Shown one piece after another: positions 1 to 7,661 of a stretch of 14,752 nt of DNA. The notes beneath the pieces were generated by a model that saw only the letters and a program-made list of their open reading frames with translations, was not told the DNA's origin and made no database searches. This DNA is from Saprospiraceae bacterium UBA7687 (lineage in GTDB: Bacteria > Bacteroidota > Bacteroidia > Chitinophagales > Saprospiraceae). A program made the translations under genes and the position numbers. The stretch lies in NCBI GenBank assembly GCA_002482845.1, contig DLGT01000047.1:1-14752 (forward strand). Reading direction: 5' to 3'. How positions within the stretch are numbered: the stretch's first letter is position 1; each line of letters starts with the position of its first letter.

Positions 1-2
1 TG

Positions 3-68
3 AAGAAAGATCGCAAGCTCCTGATGAAAGATCTTGGGCATTCAATTAAAGAATTCAAACAGTTATAG
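3..68 (+). CDS. possible C-terminal tail of a truncated upstream gene
   Basis: One frame is open from the window edge to a TAG at 66-68 and encodes a short, charged, helix-like tail (KKDRKLLMKDLG, then HSIKEFKQL). The same frame continues after the TAG for another 20 helix-like codons to a TAA at 129-131. A second frame (from base 2) is open to a TAA at 47-49, so which frame is real is not decided by the sequence alone. The product cannot be recognised from about 21 residues. A faint likeness of the LGHSIKEFK stretch to the amphipathic helix of TatA proteins is noted but too weak to use. The branched palindrome begins directly after this segment. Confidence 0.22.
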   Translation, partial: KKDRKLLMKDLGHSIKEFKQL

Positions 69-132
69 ATAGATATCAGGCACTTGAACAAAGATTTTGA
101 TCAGTTGACGCTCAATGTTATTCATTCTTAAT

Positions 133-312
133 TTAACCTGGTTTATGCATTAGGATTCGTAATGAGAAGTTAAATTGCAATAAATCAGCAACTTAGATTC
201 GAAAAGCATAGCACCGCTATGGTTACAGAAGATAAGTTGTCCGCCTCGGCGGATTCTGATTTGCAGCAATTTAGCTTCGTAATAGATTTTCTAGTGCATA
301 ATCCAGGTTTAA
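133..312. repeat. long imperfect palindrome with two internal hairpins (MITE/REP-like element)
   Basis: The ends are inverted copies: the left arm 133-151 (AACCTGG-TTTATGCA) matches the reverse complement of 293-311 (TGCATAA-TCCAGGTT). The pairing continues inward: TAAATTGC near 171 with GCAATTTA near 266, AAATCAG near 182 with CTGATTT near 256, and CAACTTA at 189-195 with TAAGTTG at 233-239. Two perfect small hairpins sit inside. CATAGC (207-212) pairs with GCTATG (216-221) around a 3-base loop. TCCGC (240-244) pairs with GCGGA (249-253) around CTCG. The second hairpin has no partner in the left arm, so the folded form is a branched stem. There is no ORF. Size and shape suit a non-autonomous repeat or a mobile palindromic element, which is an inference; copies elsewhere in the genome cannot be seen from here. 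Confidence 0.7.
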
Positions 313-549
313 GGCTTTAAAATAGTGGTGAATCCAAAACCAGATAAGTAAATCTCAAAACCCAAGTAAATGAGCAAATATGAAATATCCCATCAATGGC
401 ATTTGTATGTAATTGGACCATTATAGAACATCAGGTTTTCAATCCATCTCACATATTTAAAAAATATTTATAGAACTATATCTAATATTTTACGTTTCAA
501 ATATTATTTCATAGTTTTGCAGCATAGTTTAGTTAAAGATAATTTTTAG
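313..549. other. AT-rich intergenic leader before the desaturase
   Basis: This stretch is AT-rich and holds no convincing gene. The longest ATG-started frame I noticed is 18 codons (370-426). The last 40 bases carry the likely desaturase promoter. I see no terminator, riboswitch or repeat in it. Confidence 0.6.
512..519 (+). promoter_or_regulatory. Bacteroidota-type -7 element upstream of the desaturase
   Basis: TAGTTTTG fits the Bacteroidota -7 consensus TAnnTTTG and ends 30 bases before the ATG at 550. The matching -33 element is weak: only a T-rich run near 486-492 sits at about the right distance. Confidence 0.5.
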
Positions 550-1569
550 ATGGACAACATTAAAATCGATAAGGCATTATTAAAGTCATTTGCCAAATAC
601 ACAAAAACTAGTAAAACAAAAGCTACCATTCAGATTGTAAACTCCTTTATTCCTTTCATTGCCATTTGGGTTTTGATGTATTATTCTCTAGACTATAGCT
701 ATTGGCTAACATTTGGTTTAGGTATCATCAATTCTTTTTTTCTTGTTAGGATTTTTATCATTCAGCATGATTGTGGACACCGTACTTTTTTGACTAATAG
801 TAAGGCTCGAGCGACTATCGGGTACATTTGTAGTCTATTTAGTACTATCCCTTATCATTATTGGGCAAAATCGCATCATATTCACCATTCTCACAATGGT
901 CAGTTAGAGATGAGAGACATAGGAGATATTAATACCCTTACGGTCAATGAATACAAAGCTTTAACGACATTTGGTAAGTTTAAATATAGACTCTATAGAT
1001 CATTTGTGGTAATGTTTATTATTGGACCTATTTATTATGTGTTGATACACAATAGATTGGCTTCTATTAATATGGATGTATTCAAAAATGAAAAGTGGAA
1101 GCTTTGGTTGAATAACTTCATACTCTTAAGCATCTTTTTAACATTGGGCTATTTCCTTGGCATTAAGTTTTTTGTTACCCATATTACAATCATCGTATTG
1201 TTTTCTGTTATCGCTATTTGGTTCTTTTATGTCCAACACCAGCATGAAGAAGCATATAAACAATGGATGGACAAATGGGATTACCTTACAGCGGCATTAA
1301 GAGGTAGTACTTATTACAAGTTGCCTGCTTTATTTAACTGGTTGTCTGGTAATATTGGTATCCACCACATTCACCACTTAAATCCTGCTATTCCCAATTA
1401 TAATTTGCAAAGTGCGCTAGCGGAAAACCAATGGGTAAACCAATATGTGACTGTAATGTCATTTTGGGATAGTCTAAAACTAGCTTCCAACAAGCTTTGG
1501 GACGAATCTCAGCAGCGAATGATCACTTTCAAAGAGTATTCAAGATTAGAAAAATTAGGTTTGGTGTAA
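550..1569 (+). CDS. membrane fatty acid desaturase (DesA-like, PF00487 family)
   Basis: This is an integral membrane di-iron desaturase that should introduce a double bond into acyl chains of membrane lipids, using oxygen and electrons from a ferredoxin-like donor. All three histidine boxes of the family are visible: HDCGH at residues 73-77, HHIHH at 109-113 (HxxHH), and HHIHH at 272-276 (HxxHH). An extra His-rich QHQHEE lies at 229-234. Hydrophobic segments at about 31-47, 51-71, 150-168, 188-205 and 209-228 give the usual membrane hairpins, with the boxes on the cytoplasmic side. At 339 residues it is normal for the family. The ATG at 550 follows a -7 element by 30 bases and has no clear Shine-Dalgarno sequence. 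It seems monocistronic, because the next gene has its own promoter. Regiospecificity (delta-9, delta-12 or other) and acyl-lipid versus acyl-carrier substrate cannot be read from the sequence. Confidence 0.92.
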   Translation: MDNIKIDKALLKSFAKYTKTSKTKATIQIVNSFIPFIAIWVLMYYSLDYSYWLTFGLGIINSFFLVRIFIIQHDCGHRTFLTNSKARATIGYICSLFSTIPYHYWAKSHHIHHSHNGQLEMRDIGDINTLTVNEYKALTTFGKFKYRLYRSFVVMFIIGPIYYVLIHNRLASINMDVFKNEKWKLWLNNFILLSIFLTLGYFLGIKFFVTHITIIVLFSVIAIWFFYVQHQHEEAYKQWMDKWDYLTAALRGSTYYKLPALFNWLSGNIGIHHIHHLNPAIPNYNLQSALAENQWVNQYVTVMSFWDSLKLASNKLWDESQQRMITFKEYSRLEKLGLV

Positions 1570-1575
1570 ATTTTA

Positions 1576-1606
1576 TTGTAGTTTGCAAAATAAATGTTTA
1601 TCTTTG
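1576..1606 (+). promoter_or_regulatory. promoter of the DEAD-box helicase gene
   Basis: TATCTTTG at 1599-1606 is a perfect TAnnTTTG -7 element, with a TTG at 1576-1578 about 20 bases upstream as the -33 element. The start codon lies 22 bases after it, so the 5' leader would be only around 15 bases. Confidence 0.7.
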
Positions 1607-1628
1607 CGGCTTCAAATAAAATATAACA

Positions 1629-3428
1629 TTGCAAACATTTAAAGATTTAGGCCTGAGTGAAGACATTTTGAAATCACTAGGCGAAATAGGTTTTGTCTCA
1701 CCGACTGAAATTCAGTCACGTTCTATACCTACACTACTCGAAAATAAGCCTGATTTCATTGGGCTTGCATCCACTGGAACAGGAAAAACAGCAGCTTTTG
1801 GATTACCATTGCTCCATTTTTTGGACACATCGGTCAATAAAGTTTTTGCCCTAATTCTAGCACCTACTCGAGAACTTGCGCAGCAGATAGCAAAAGAACT
1901 GGAAACATTTGGTAAATACAAAAAAGGACTATCTATACAGGTAGTATACGGTGGTACTCCTATCACGACTCAGATTCGTGACATAAAAAGGAATATTCCC
2001 CACATTTTGGTCGCTACACCAGGTAGATTACAAGATTTGATCGATAGAAAAGCGATTAAGCTTGATCAGATCGAATTTTTAGTTTTGGATGAAGCGGATG
2101 AAATGCTCAATATGGGCTTTCAGGAAGACATCGACAAGATTTTGATATCGACACCTGACGAAAAAGTAATTTGGTTGTTTTCAGCCACTATGCCACCCGA
2201 AATACGTAGAATAGTAGGTACTTACATGGAAAAACCTTTTGAGGTGAAAGTCCACTCTGATAGTAAGACCAACGAAAATATAGACCACAAATACATCTAT
2301 GTCAATAGATCTGATAAAGAAGCAGCACTCAAAAGAGTACTTGACTACTTGACAGATTTTTATGGTGTTGTATTCTGCAAAACCAAGATGGATACACAGG
2401 AACTAGCAGAATACTTAGAGCATGAAGGCTACAGGGCAGAACCACTTCACGGTGACATGTCTCAAAGTCAAAGAGATGCCGTGATGGCGAAGTTCAGAAA
2501 CAAAACTACTTCTATCTTAGTAGCTACAGACGTTGCAGCACGTGGTATTGATGTAGATTCATTGACACACGTAGTCCATTATTCTTTACCTGAAAATCCA
2601 GAGTACTACACACACAGAAGTGGTCGTACAGCGCGTGCAGGTAAAAAAGGAACATCACTTGCCATAGTGACTCAGCAAGATATAGGAAGAATCAGGTTTT
2701 TTGAAAAATCTATTGGCGTTGATATCAAACATATCAAAGTGCCTCTCCAATCTCAGATGTACGTCAAAAAACTGGAGAAGTGGACAGAAAAAGTGCTTCA
2801 CACCGATACCATCGAACTAAGTGATGACTTGATCGAAAAAGCTGTAGAAACATTTGAATCTCTTACTAAAAATGAGTTGATCGAAAAGATTCTAGCTTTA
2901 GAGTTCAACAAGCTTTATAAAAAAGTAGAGAAAGACGATCTTAACGTCAACTTCAGCAACGAAAGACGTGACAACAGATATGGTGAGCGTTCAGGCGGAA
3001 GTAGAGACTACGGAAGAGACGGCGGCAGAGATAGCGGACGTGATGGACGTAGAGAATATGGCAGGGATGGCGGAAGAGACGGCGGTCGTGATGGTGGAAG
3101 AGATAGCGGAAGGGACAGTGGTAGAGAATCATCTAGAGATAGAGGCGGAGACAGTCCACGTCGTTCAGGTCCTGCAAATCCACATATGGATACTTTCTTT
3201 ATCAATATCGGAAAGATAGATAACGTGCATCCTGGTATTTTGATTGATATTTTAGCTGGACATTCTGGTTTGAATAAAAAACAAATAGGAAATATCGATA
3301 TTCAGAAAAGACATTGTCTTGTGGAAATCGACAAAAAATTCTCTAAAAAAATGGATGAAGGCAAAATCTTGAAATACAGAGGCCGTAAAATCACCATCAA
3401 AAAAGAAGGTTTTAATTCAAACGAATAA
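1629..3428 (+). CDS. DEAD-box ATP-dependent RNA helicase with GRD-repeat linker and DbpA-type RNA-binding domain (CsdA/DeaD-like)
   Basis: This is an ATP-driven RNA unwinding enzyme, likely acting in ribosome assembly or cold-stress RNA remodelling. Helicase motifs appear in order: Q motif ending at Gln29, ASTGTGKT (47-54), PTRELA (79-84), GG (108-109), TPGR (130-133), DEAD (154-157), SAT (185-187), HGD (274-276), ATDVAARGID (299-308) and HRSGRTARAG (329-338). Residues 446-512 are a low-complexity Arg/Gly/Asp linker. Residues 520-593 match the DbpA RNA-binding fold (PF03880). This order is that of CsdA/DeaD, and 599 residues is close to its length. The start is a TTG at 1629: an in-frame TAA at 1617-1619 blocks any earlier start, and the N-terminus TFKDLGLSEDILKSL is the usual one for the family. 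It lies 68 bases upstream of typA on the same strand, so co-transcription is possible. The exact subfamily (DeaD, DbpA or CshA type) is less sure than the helicase call. Confidence 0.95.
   Translation: MQTFKDLGLSEDILKSLGEIGFVSPTEIQSRSIPTLLENKPDFIGLASTGTGKTAAFGLPLLHFLDTSVNKVFALILAPTRELAQQIAKELETFGKYKKGLSIQVVYGGTPITTQIRDIKRNIPHILVATPGRLQDLIDRKAIKLDQIEFLVLDEADEMLNMGFQEDIDKILISTPDEKVIWLFSATMPPEIRRIVGTYMEKPFEVKVHSDSKTNENIDHKYIYVNRSDKEAALKRVLDYLTDFYGVVFCKTKMDTQELAEYLEHEGYRAEPLHGDMSQSQRDAVMAKFRNKTTSILVATDVAARGIDVDSLTHVVHYSLPENPEYYTHRSGRTARAGKKGTSLAIVTQQDIGRIRFFEKSIGVDIKHIKVPLQSQMYVKKLEKWTEKVLHTDTIELSDDLIEKAVETFESLTKNELIEKILALEFNKLYKKVEKDDLNVNFSNERRDNRYGERSGGSRDYGRDGGRDSGRDGRREYGRDGGRDGGRDGGRDSGRDSGRESSRDRGGDSPRRSGPANPHMDTFFINIGKIDNVHPGILIDILAGHSGLNKKQIGNIDIQKRHCLVEIDKKFSKKMDEGKILKYRGRKITIKKEGFNSNE
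2964..3164 (+). repeat. low-complexity GRD/GGRD coding repeat within the helicase
   Basis: The codons encode a run of GRD, GGRD and DSGRD units (helicase residues 446-512). The DNA is a degenerate tandem repeat of GGAAGAGAC- and GGCGGT-type triplet groups, more G-rich than its surroundings. The same repeat creates long open frames in other phases (for example a Ser-Leu-Pro-rich frame on the minus strand at 3008-3205) that are not genes. The encoded linker is probably disordered and positively/negatively patterned, like RGG tails of other helicases. Confidence 0.85.
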
Positions 3429-3448
3429 TTTTTTTATAACATAAAACT

Positions 3449-3478
3449 ATCAGGTTGAGTAAATTGCCTTGACCTGAT
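3449..3478 (+). promoter_or_regulatory. leader hairpin upstream of typA
   Basis: ATCAGGTTGAG (3449-3459) can pair with CTTGACCTGAT (3468-3478) over 11 base pairs with two G-U wobbles, around an 8-base loop. It ends 18 bases before the typA ATG. No T-run follows it, so it is not an ordinary intrinsic terminator of the helicase gene; a leader structure or an operator is more likely. No perfect TAnnTTTG element is seen in this gap. Confidence 0.5.
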
Positions 3479-3496
3479 CAAACATTCAACAAATAT

Positions 3497-5263
3497 ATGG
3501 AGTCAATCAGAAATATAGCCATTATTGCCCACGTCGATCACGGGAAGACAACATTGGTAGATAAAATAATCCACGAATGCCATGCGATGGATGACAGAAA
3601 AGATACAGGCGAATTAATCCTTGACAACAATGACTTGGAGAGAGAGCGTGGTATCACCATCCTTTCGAAGAACGTATCTGTTATGTTCAATGGTGTGAAA
3701 ATCAACATCATAGATACACCTGGTCACTCCGATTTCGGAGGTGAAGTAGAGCGTGTACTTAATCTTGCGGATGGTGTATTGCTTCTAGTAGATGCATTCG
3801 AAGGACCGATGCCACAAACTCGTTTTGTATTGAACAAAGCAGTAGAATTGGGTCTTAAGCCTATCGTTGTTATCAATAAAGTAGACAAAGAAAACTGTCG
3901 TCCTGAAGATGTACAAAGTGATGTATTCGATTTGATGTACAATCTTGGTGCTACTGAAGATCAATTAAATTTCGTGACGCTATTCGGATCATCAAGAGAT
4001 GGTTGGATGAGTTTCGAGCATGATATCCGTACTAAAGATATCAAACCATTATTACAAGCAGTGATCGATGAGATACCTGAAGCGCCATACAAAGAAGGAC
4101 CAGTACAAATGGGTATCACTTCATTGGACTTTAACGCATTCCAAGGAAGACTTGCGATCGGTAGAGTGTACAGAGGAGATCTTGAAGAAAATAAGGATTA
4201 CCTACTTTGCAAAAAAGATGGCGTCACTAAAAAAGTAAGGGTCAAAGAACTTTATGAGTTCAAAGGACTTGGTAAATTAAAAGTTCCTAGTGTCAGAAGT
4301 GGTGACTTGTGTGCAGTGGTAGGTATCGACGATTTTGAAATCGGTGACTCTATCGTAGATCCATTACAACCAGAAGCTCTACCAAGAATAGAAGTAGATG
4401 AGCCTACGATGAGTATGTTATTTACCATCAATAACTCACCATTCTTTGGTAAAGAAGGAAAATATGTAACTTCAAGACACTTACGTGAAAGATTGTATAA
4501 GGAATTGGAAAAAAACCTTGCCTTAAGAATCGAAGACGGTGAAACAGAAGATAAATTTAATGTATTCGGTCGTGGTGTCTTGCACTTGAGTGTATTGATA
4601 GAGACAATGAGAAGAGAAGGTTACGAATTGCAAGTAGGTAAACCACAAGTAATCATCAAAGAAATAGATGGTGTCAAGTGTGAGCCTGTAGAGTTATTAG
4701 TCGTAGATGTACCGGAAGTATCTTCAGGTAAAGCCATAGAATTGATCACTCAAAGAAAAGGATTGCTTAAGGTGATGGAACCAAAAGGCGATATCCAACA
4801 CTTAGAGTTTGAAATCCCATCTAGAGGTATCATCGGATTGAGAAACAACATACTTACTGCTACATCAGGTGAAGCAGTAATGACACACAGATTTTTACAA
4901 TTCGAACCACATAAAGGAGATCTTCCTGCACGTATCAAAGGTTCGTTGGTATCTATGGAGCAAGGACAAGCACTTCCTTTTGCAATTGACAGACTACAAG
5001 ATAGGGGTAAGTTCTTTATCGATCCAGGTGAGCAAATTTATGTAGGTCAAGTATTGGGTGAGCACTCAAGAGATAATGACCTAGAAATCAACGTCATAAA
5101 AGGTAAAAAATTGACCAATATGCGTGCTTCAGGATCTGACGAAAACGTAAAGATTGCACCAAAAATCCAGTTTTCACTAGAAGAAGCAATGGAATATATC
5201 AGGGATGATGAATACTTGGAAGTTACACCATTGAACCTTAGAATGAGAAAAATCAAGTTCTAA
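3497..5263 (+). CDS. typA: translational GTPase TypA/BipA
   Basis: TypA is a ribosome-binding GTPase related to EF-G and LepA, involved in large-subunit assembly and growth at low temperature or under stress; it acts in the cytoplasm. GTPase motifs are present: AHVDHGKT (11-18), RGIT (51-54), DTPGH (73-77) and NKVD (127-130). The G5 loop reads GSSR (164-167). Domain 2 spans about 203-290 and domain 3 about 303-380. The EF-G C-terminal-like domain is at about 393-475. The TypA-specific C-terminal domain (about 480-588, with KGSLVSMEQGQA at 481-492) replaces EF-G domain IV and separates it from LepA and EF-G. The 588 residues are close to the usual 590-615. The ATG at 3497 gives the standard start MESIRNIAIIAHVDHGKTT. 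It follows the helicase gene by 68 bases with a hairpin in between, and ends at a strong terminator. Confidence 0.96.
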   Translation: MESIRNIAIIAHVDHGKTTLVDKIIHECHAMDDRKDTGELILDNNDLERERGITILSKNVSVMFNGVKINIIDTPGHSDFGGEVERVLNLADGVLLLVDAFEGPMPQTRFVLNKAVELGLKPIVVINKVDKENCRPEDVQSDVFDLMYNLGATEDQLNFVTLFGSSRDGWMSFEHDIRTKDIKPLLQAVIDEIPEAPYKEGPVQMGITSLDFNAFQGRLAIGRVYRGDLEENKDYLLCKKDGVTKKVRVKELYEFKGLGKLKVPSVRSGDLCAVVGIDDFEIGDSIVDPLQPEALPRIEVDEPTMSMLFTINNSPFFGKEGKYVTSRHLRERLYKELEKNLALRIEDGETEDKFNVFGRGVLHLSVLIETMRREGYELQVGKPQVIIKEIDGVKCEPVELLVVDVPEVSSGKAIELITQRKGLLKVMEPKGDIQHLEFEIPSRGIIGLRNNILTATSGEAVMTHRFLQFEPHKGDLPARIKGSLVSMEQGQALPFAIDRLQDRGKFFIDPGEQIYVGQVLGEHSRDNDLEINVIKGKKLTNMRASGSDENVKIAPKIQFSLEEAMEYIRDDEYLEVTPLNLRMRKIKF

Positions 5264-5293
5264 GCTTTATAACTTTTAAGTTATCTATATAAT

Positions 5294-5334
5294 AAAAATG
5301 GTCTCTTGCTTGATAGCTTGAGACCATTTTTTTT
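5294..5334. terminator. intrinsic terminator after typA, probably bidirectional
   Basis: AAAAATGGTCTC (5294-5305) pairs perfectly with GAGACCATTTTT (5320-5331), followed by further T bases to 5334. Read on the minus strand the stem is followed by ATTTTTATT, so it can also serve the converging T9SS cargo gene that stops at 5358. Confidence 0.85.
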
Positions 5335-5357
5335 GGCAGTTGCAAATTATGAATAAC

Positions 5358-7661
5358 CTACTTCACCAATATCACTTTATGTGTTGCATTGCTTCCATCG
5401 GTAAATTGTATATTTAAAAAATATACACCATTGGATAAGAATGAAATATCTACTTGTGAAGATTGATCATAAGGTAAAGTGCTAGATACACCTAAAGCAT
5501 TGATAATCTTTACAGTAGAAATACTTTGTTTGCCATTATATCGTATAGTTAACAGTCCAGTTGTAGGATTTGGTATTAGGCTGACTTGTTTTATGGTATT
5601 ATCAAGTGTCGAACTGATGCAACTTATTATGATAGAGTCACTTAGAAAAATACAATTGGATACATTGGTTTCTAATCTGAAACAGTTGTTGGCAATATAA
5701 TCCACACCACTGAAAACGCCATCAGGATTTGAAGTTTGATAAGGAATGGTATCTTGCACTACTTGATTTCCTGCACAATCTATCAATCTATAAATTGCAG
5801 ATAATGTAGTGTCTATCTGGGTTGCATCTATAGCAATATCCAATGTTGTCTGGTCACAGCTTGGAAGAATATATGATAATTTCGCAGCATGATCATCACT
5901 ATTTATTATTTGAATGAAAGCCTTTTCTACATTAGAACAACCTATTTCGTCCGTTATTGTGATCTGATATTCAGCACTAATTTCAGTCGTCACAAAAATG
6001 TTTTGAGTCGTGTCGCCTGTTGACCATAGGAACCGTAGATCCCCTGTTCCCCCATGGACAACTGGTTCAATTACGGTAGTAACTATACTATCACTACATG
6101 ATTTGTAAGGTGTGATGTCGATATTAATATTTGGATGGACGATCACTGGAAACGTATCAGATTTGATCATACAATTTTCAGATCCTTCTTTTATTTTTGC
6201 TACGTAATAAAGTATCTGTGTAGTATCAGAAGTGTTGACTAAGTTATCAACAATTGTGCCTTGACCATTATTAAAAGTATGTCTCTTTTGACCAAAAATA
6301 TATGGATTGTTTAAAAAGTAGACTTCAATGATATCATTGCTTCCATTTTCTATCATTAGTTCTAAATCAGTTGATTCGTGACTGCATATTTCTACTGCAT
6401 TTCCACTGATTCCAGCATTGGCATTTAGGCTTTGAGAACAATCGATCTCCCAATTTGGTCCTATTTGGGCATAGTCTCTGAGACATTCAGCAACTGGATC
6501 ATTCCAACAACCTGTGACCCCATCAGAAGTTGTCTGAAAATTGAACCTTAAGTTTCTATTATTAAAACAATCTGTCTCTCCATCAAATGTTTTTACCTTT
6601 AGATCAATACAAAAATTAATGGAAACCACCACAGAACCAATACCATAATTAGTAGATGGACTGCAATCATTATCACAACCTGCTCCACCCGGCTGACTCC
6701 AGAACCAACCACTTGGTAATGATGATCCTTCGAGCAGTGGTCCGGTACAAGGACATGATTGGCATCCTGTATTGCACAGCACCAATCTCCCGGTCAATGA
6801 GTCTGTATAAGTACAAAGAAGTGGCATCTGTTCAGTGATTATTGGACCACAATTTATATCAGACATATCTAGCCATTCACCACCTTCAGGCGAGATAGTA
6901 ATTGCTGTCGGATCAAATGCTGTCATATCCCATCCTGGGCCAAAATCTGGAATTAATCCATGGAACCAATCAACACCAGTCTCTGATGCGTCATAATCAA
7001 ATGAGATACATACCGTTACTTCTTCTCCTTGGCAAAACTTAGGGTCATCGAGTGACCTGTTGCTGCTTCTGTTTGCGATTTCCCACTTTGCTATAGGTTC
7101 ACATCCTACTTCACCAATGCATGAGATACAATTTGCTAATGTAGTCACACCTAAAGAAAAATCGGGATTATCTATGATACCAATACCAGAAACAGCTATC
7201 CAATATGTCCTAACATCTTCCACAATATTAACACTATGAAGGCCAACATTTGAGTCTGAATTGCTACAAGGAATGGGGTTTTGTGTATCAAAGCTTCCTG
7301 TAACTAAGATTAAAGAATCACAGTCACCATAATACACTGACCAAACAGCTTGCCAAGACCCCAAAGTTGTAACCGTGGTTTGTAATTGTTGCGTTCTTGC
7401 ATCTACAAATACCTTGAACCAGACTGTTGGATATTGATCGGCACCACATTCAGTAATGATCGTTTCTGGAGTTGCGTCCGTAAGGCATCCATTTATTATT
7501 ATGGGAGAGACGCTACAATTGGGATCTGTAGGGTTGGGCGTTATAGTTTCTATAAGGGTTGAACATCGATCTTCGTTGCAATCCTGTGCTTGATTACTTG
7601 TGATAACAAAGAAAAAAGCTGCAATAATTCCTAATTTTTTTGTAAACATTCTAATATCCAT
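5358..7661 (-). CDS. secreted Cys-rich protein with T9SS type A C-terminal sorting domain
   Basis: This is an exported protein carried by the Sec system and then by the type IX secretion system to the cell surface or medium. Residues 5-26 are a signal peptide (KK, then the hydrophobic run LGIIAAFFFVI, cleavage near AQ-DC). Residues 693-767 are the T9SS type A sorting domain: it opens with SLIPNPTTG, has the usual NALG core at 721-724 and LSNGVYFL at 742-749, and ends in HKVILVK. Residues about 536-585 (HGGTGDLRFLWSTGDTTQ and on to TDEIGCSN) resemble a SprB-type or PKD-like beta repeat. Residues about 60-175 look like a beta-rich jelly-roll or pre-peptidase-like domain (WFKVFVD, YWIAVSG). There are about 34 cysteines, suggesting many disulfides or a cross-linked surface protein. 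No catalytic motif is seen, so adhesin or structural roles are guesses. Start: ATG at 7661, or the ATG at 7649 (Met5), which gives a more compact signal peptide. Confidence 0.9.
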   Translation of the reverse strand: MDIRMFTKKLGIIAAFFFVITSNQAQDCNEDRCSTLIETITPNPTDPNCSVSPIIINGCLTDATPETIITECGADQYPTVWFKVFVDARTQQLQTTVTTLGSWQAVWSVYYGDCDSLILVTGSFDTQNPIPCSNSDSNVGLHSVNIVEDVRTYWIAVSGIGIIDNPDFSLGVTTLANCISCIGEVGCEPIAKWEIANRSSNRSLDDPKFCQGEEVTVCISFDYDASETGVDWFHGLIPDFGPGWDMTAFDPTAITISPEGGEWLDMSDINCGPIITEQMPLLCTYTDSLTGRLVLCNTGCQSCPCTGPLLEGSSLPSGWFWSQPGGAGCDNDCSPSTNYGIGSVVVSINFCIDLKVKTFDGETDCFNNRNLRFNFQTTSDGVTGCWNDPVAECLRDYAQIGPNWEIDCSQSLNANAGISGNAVEICSHESTDLELMIENGSNDIIEVYFLNNPYIFGQKRHTFNNGQGTIVDNLVNTSDTTQILYYVAKIKEGSENCMIKSDTFPVIVHPNINIDITPYKSCSDSIVTTVIEPVVHGGTGDLRFLWSTGDTTQNIFVTTEISAEYQITITDEIGCSNVEKAFIQIINSDDHAAKLSYILPSCDQTTLDIAIDATQIDTTLSAIYRLIDCAGNQVVQDTIPYQTSNPDGVFSGVDYIANNCFRLETNVSNCIFLSDSIIISCISSTLDNTIKQVSLIPNPTTGLLTIRYNGKQSISTVKIINALGVSSTLPYDQSSQVDISFLSNGVYFLNIQFTDGSNATHKVILVK

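Noticed and set aside
370..426. 18-codon ATG-started frame in the desaturase leader
   Set aside because: It is too short, has no ribosome site or promoter of its own, and no likeness to known leader peptides.
3008..3205. Minus-strand frame rich in Ser-Leu-Pro repeats, and a plus-strand frame at 2968-3219 rich in Glu/Val
   Set aside because: Both are phase shadows of the GRD codon repeat inside the DEAD-box helicase; neither has a promoter or a plausible product.
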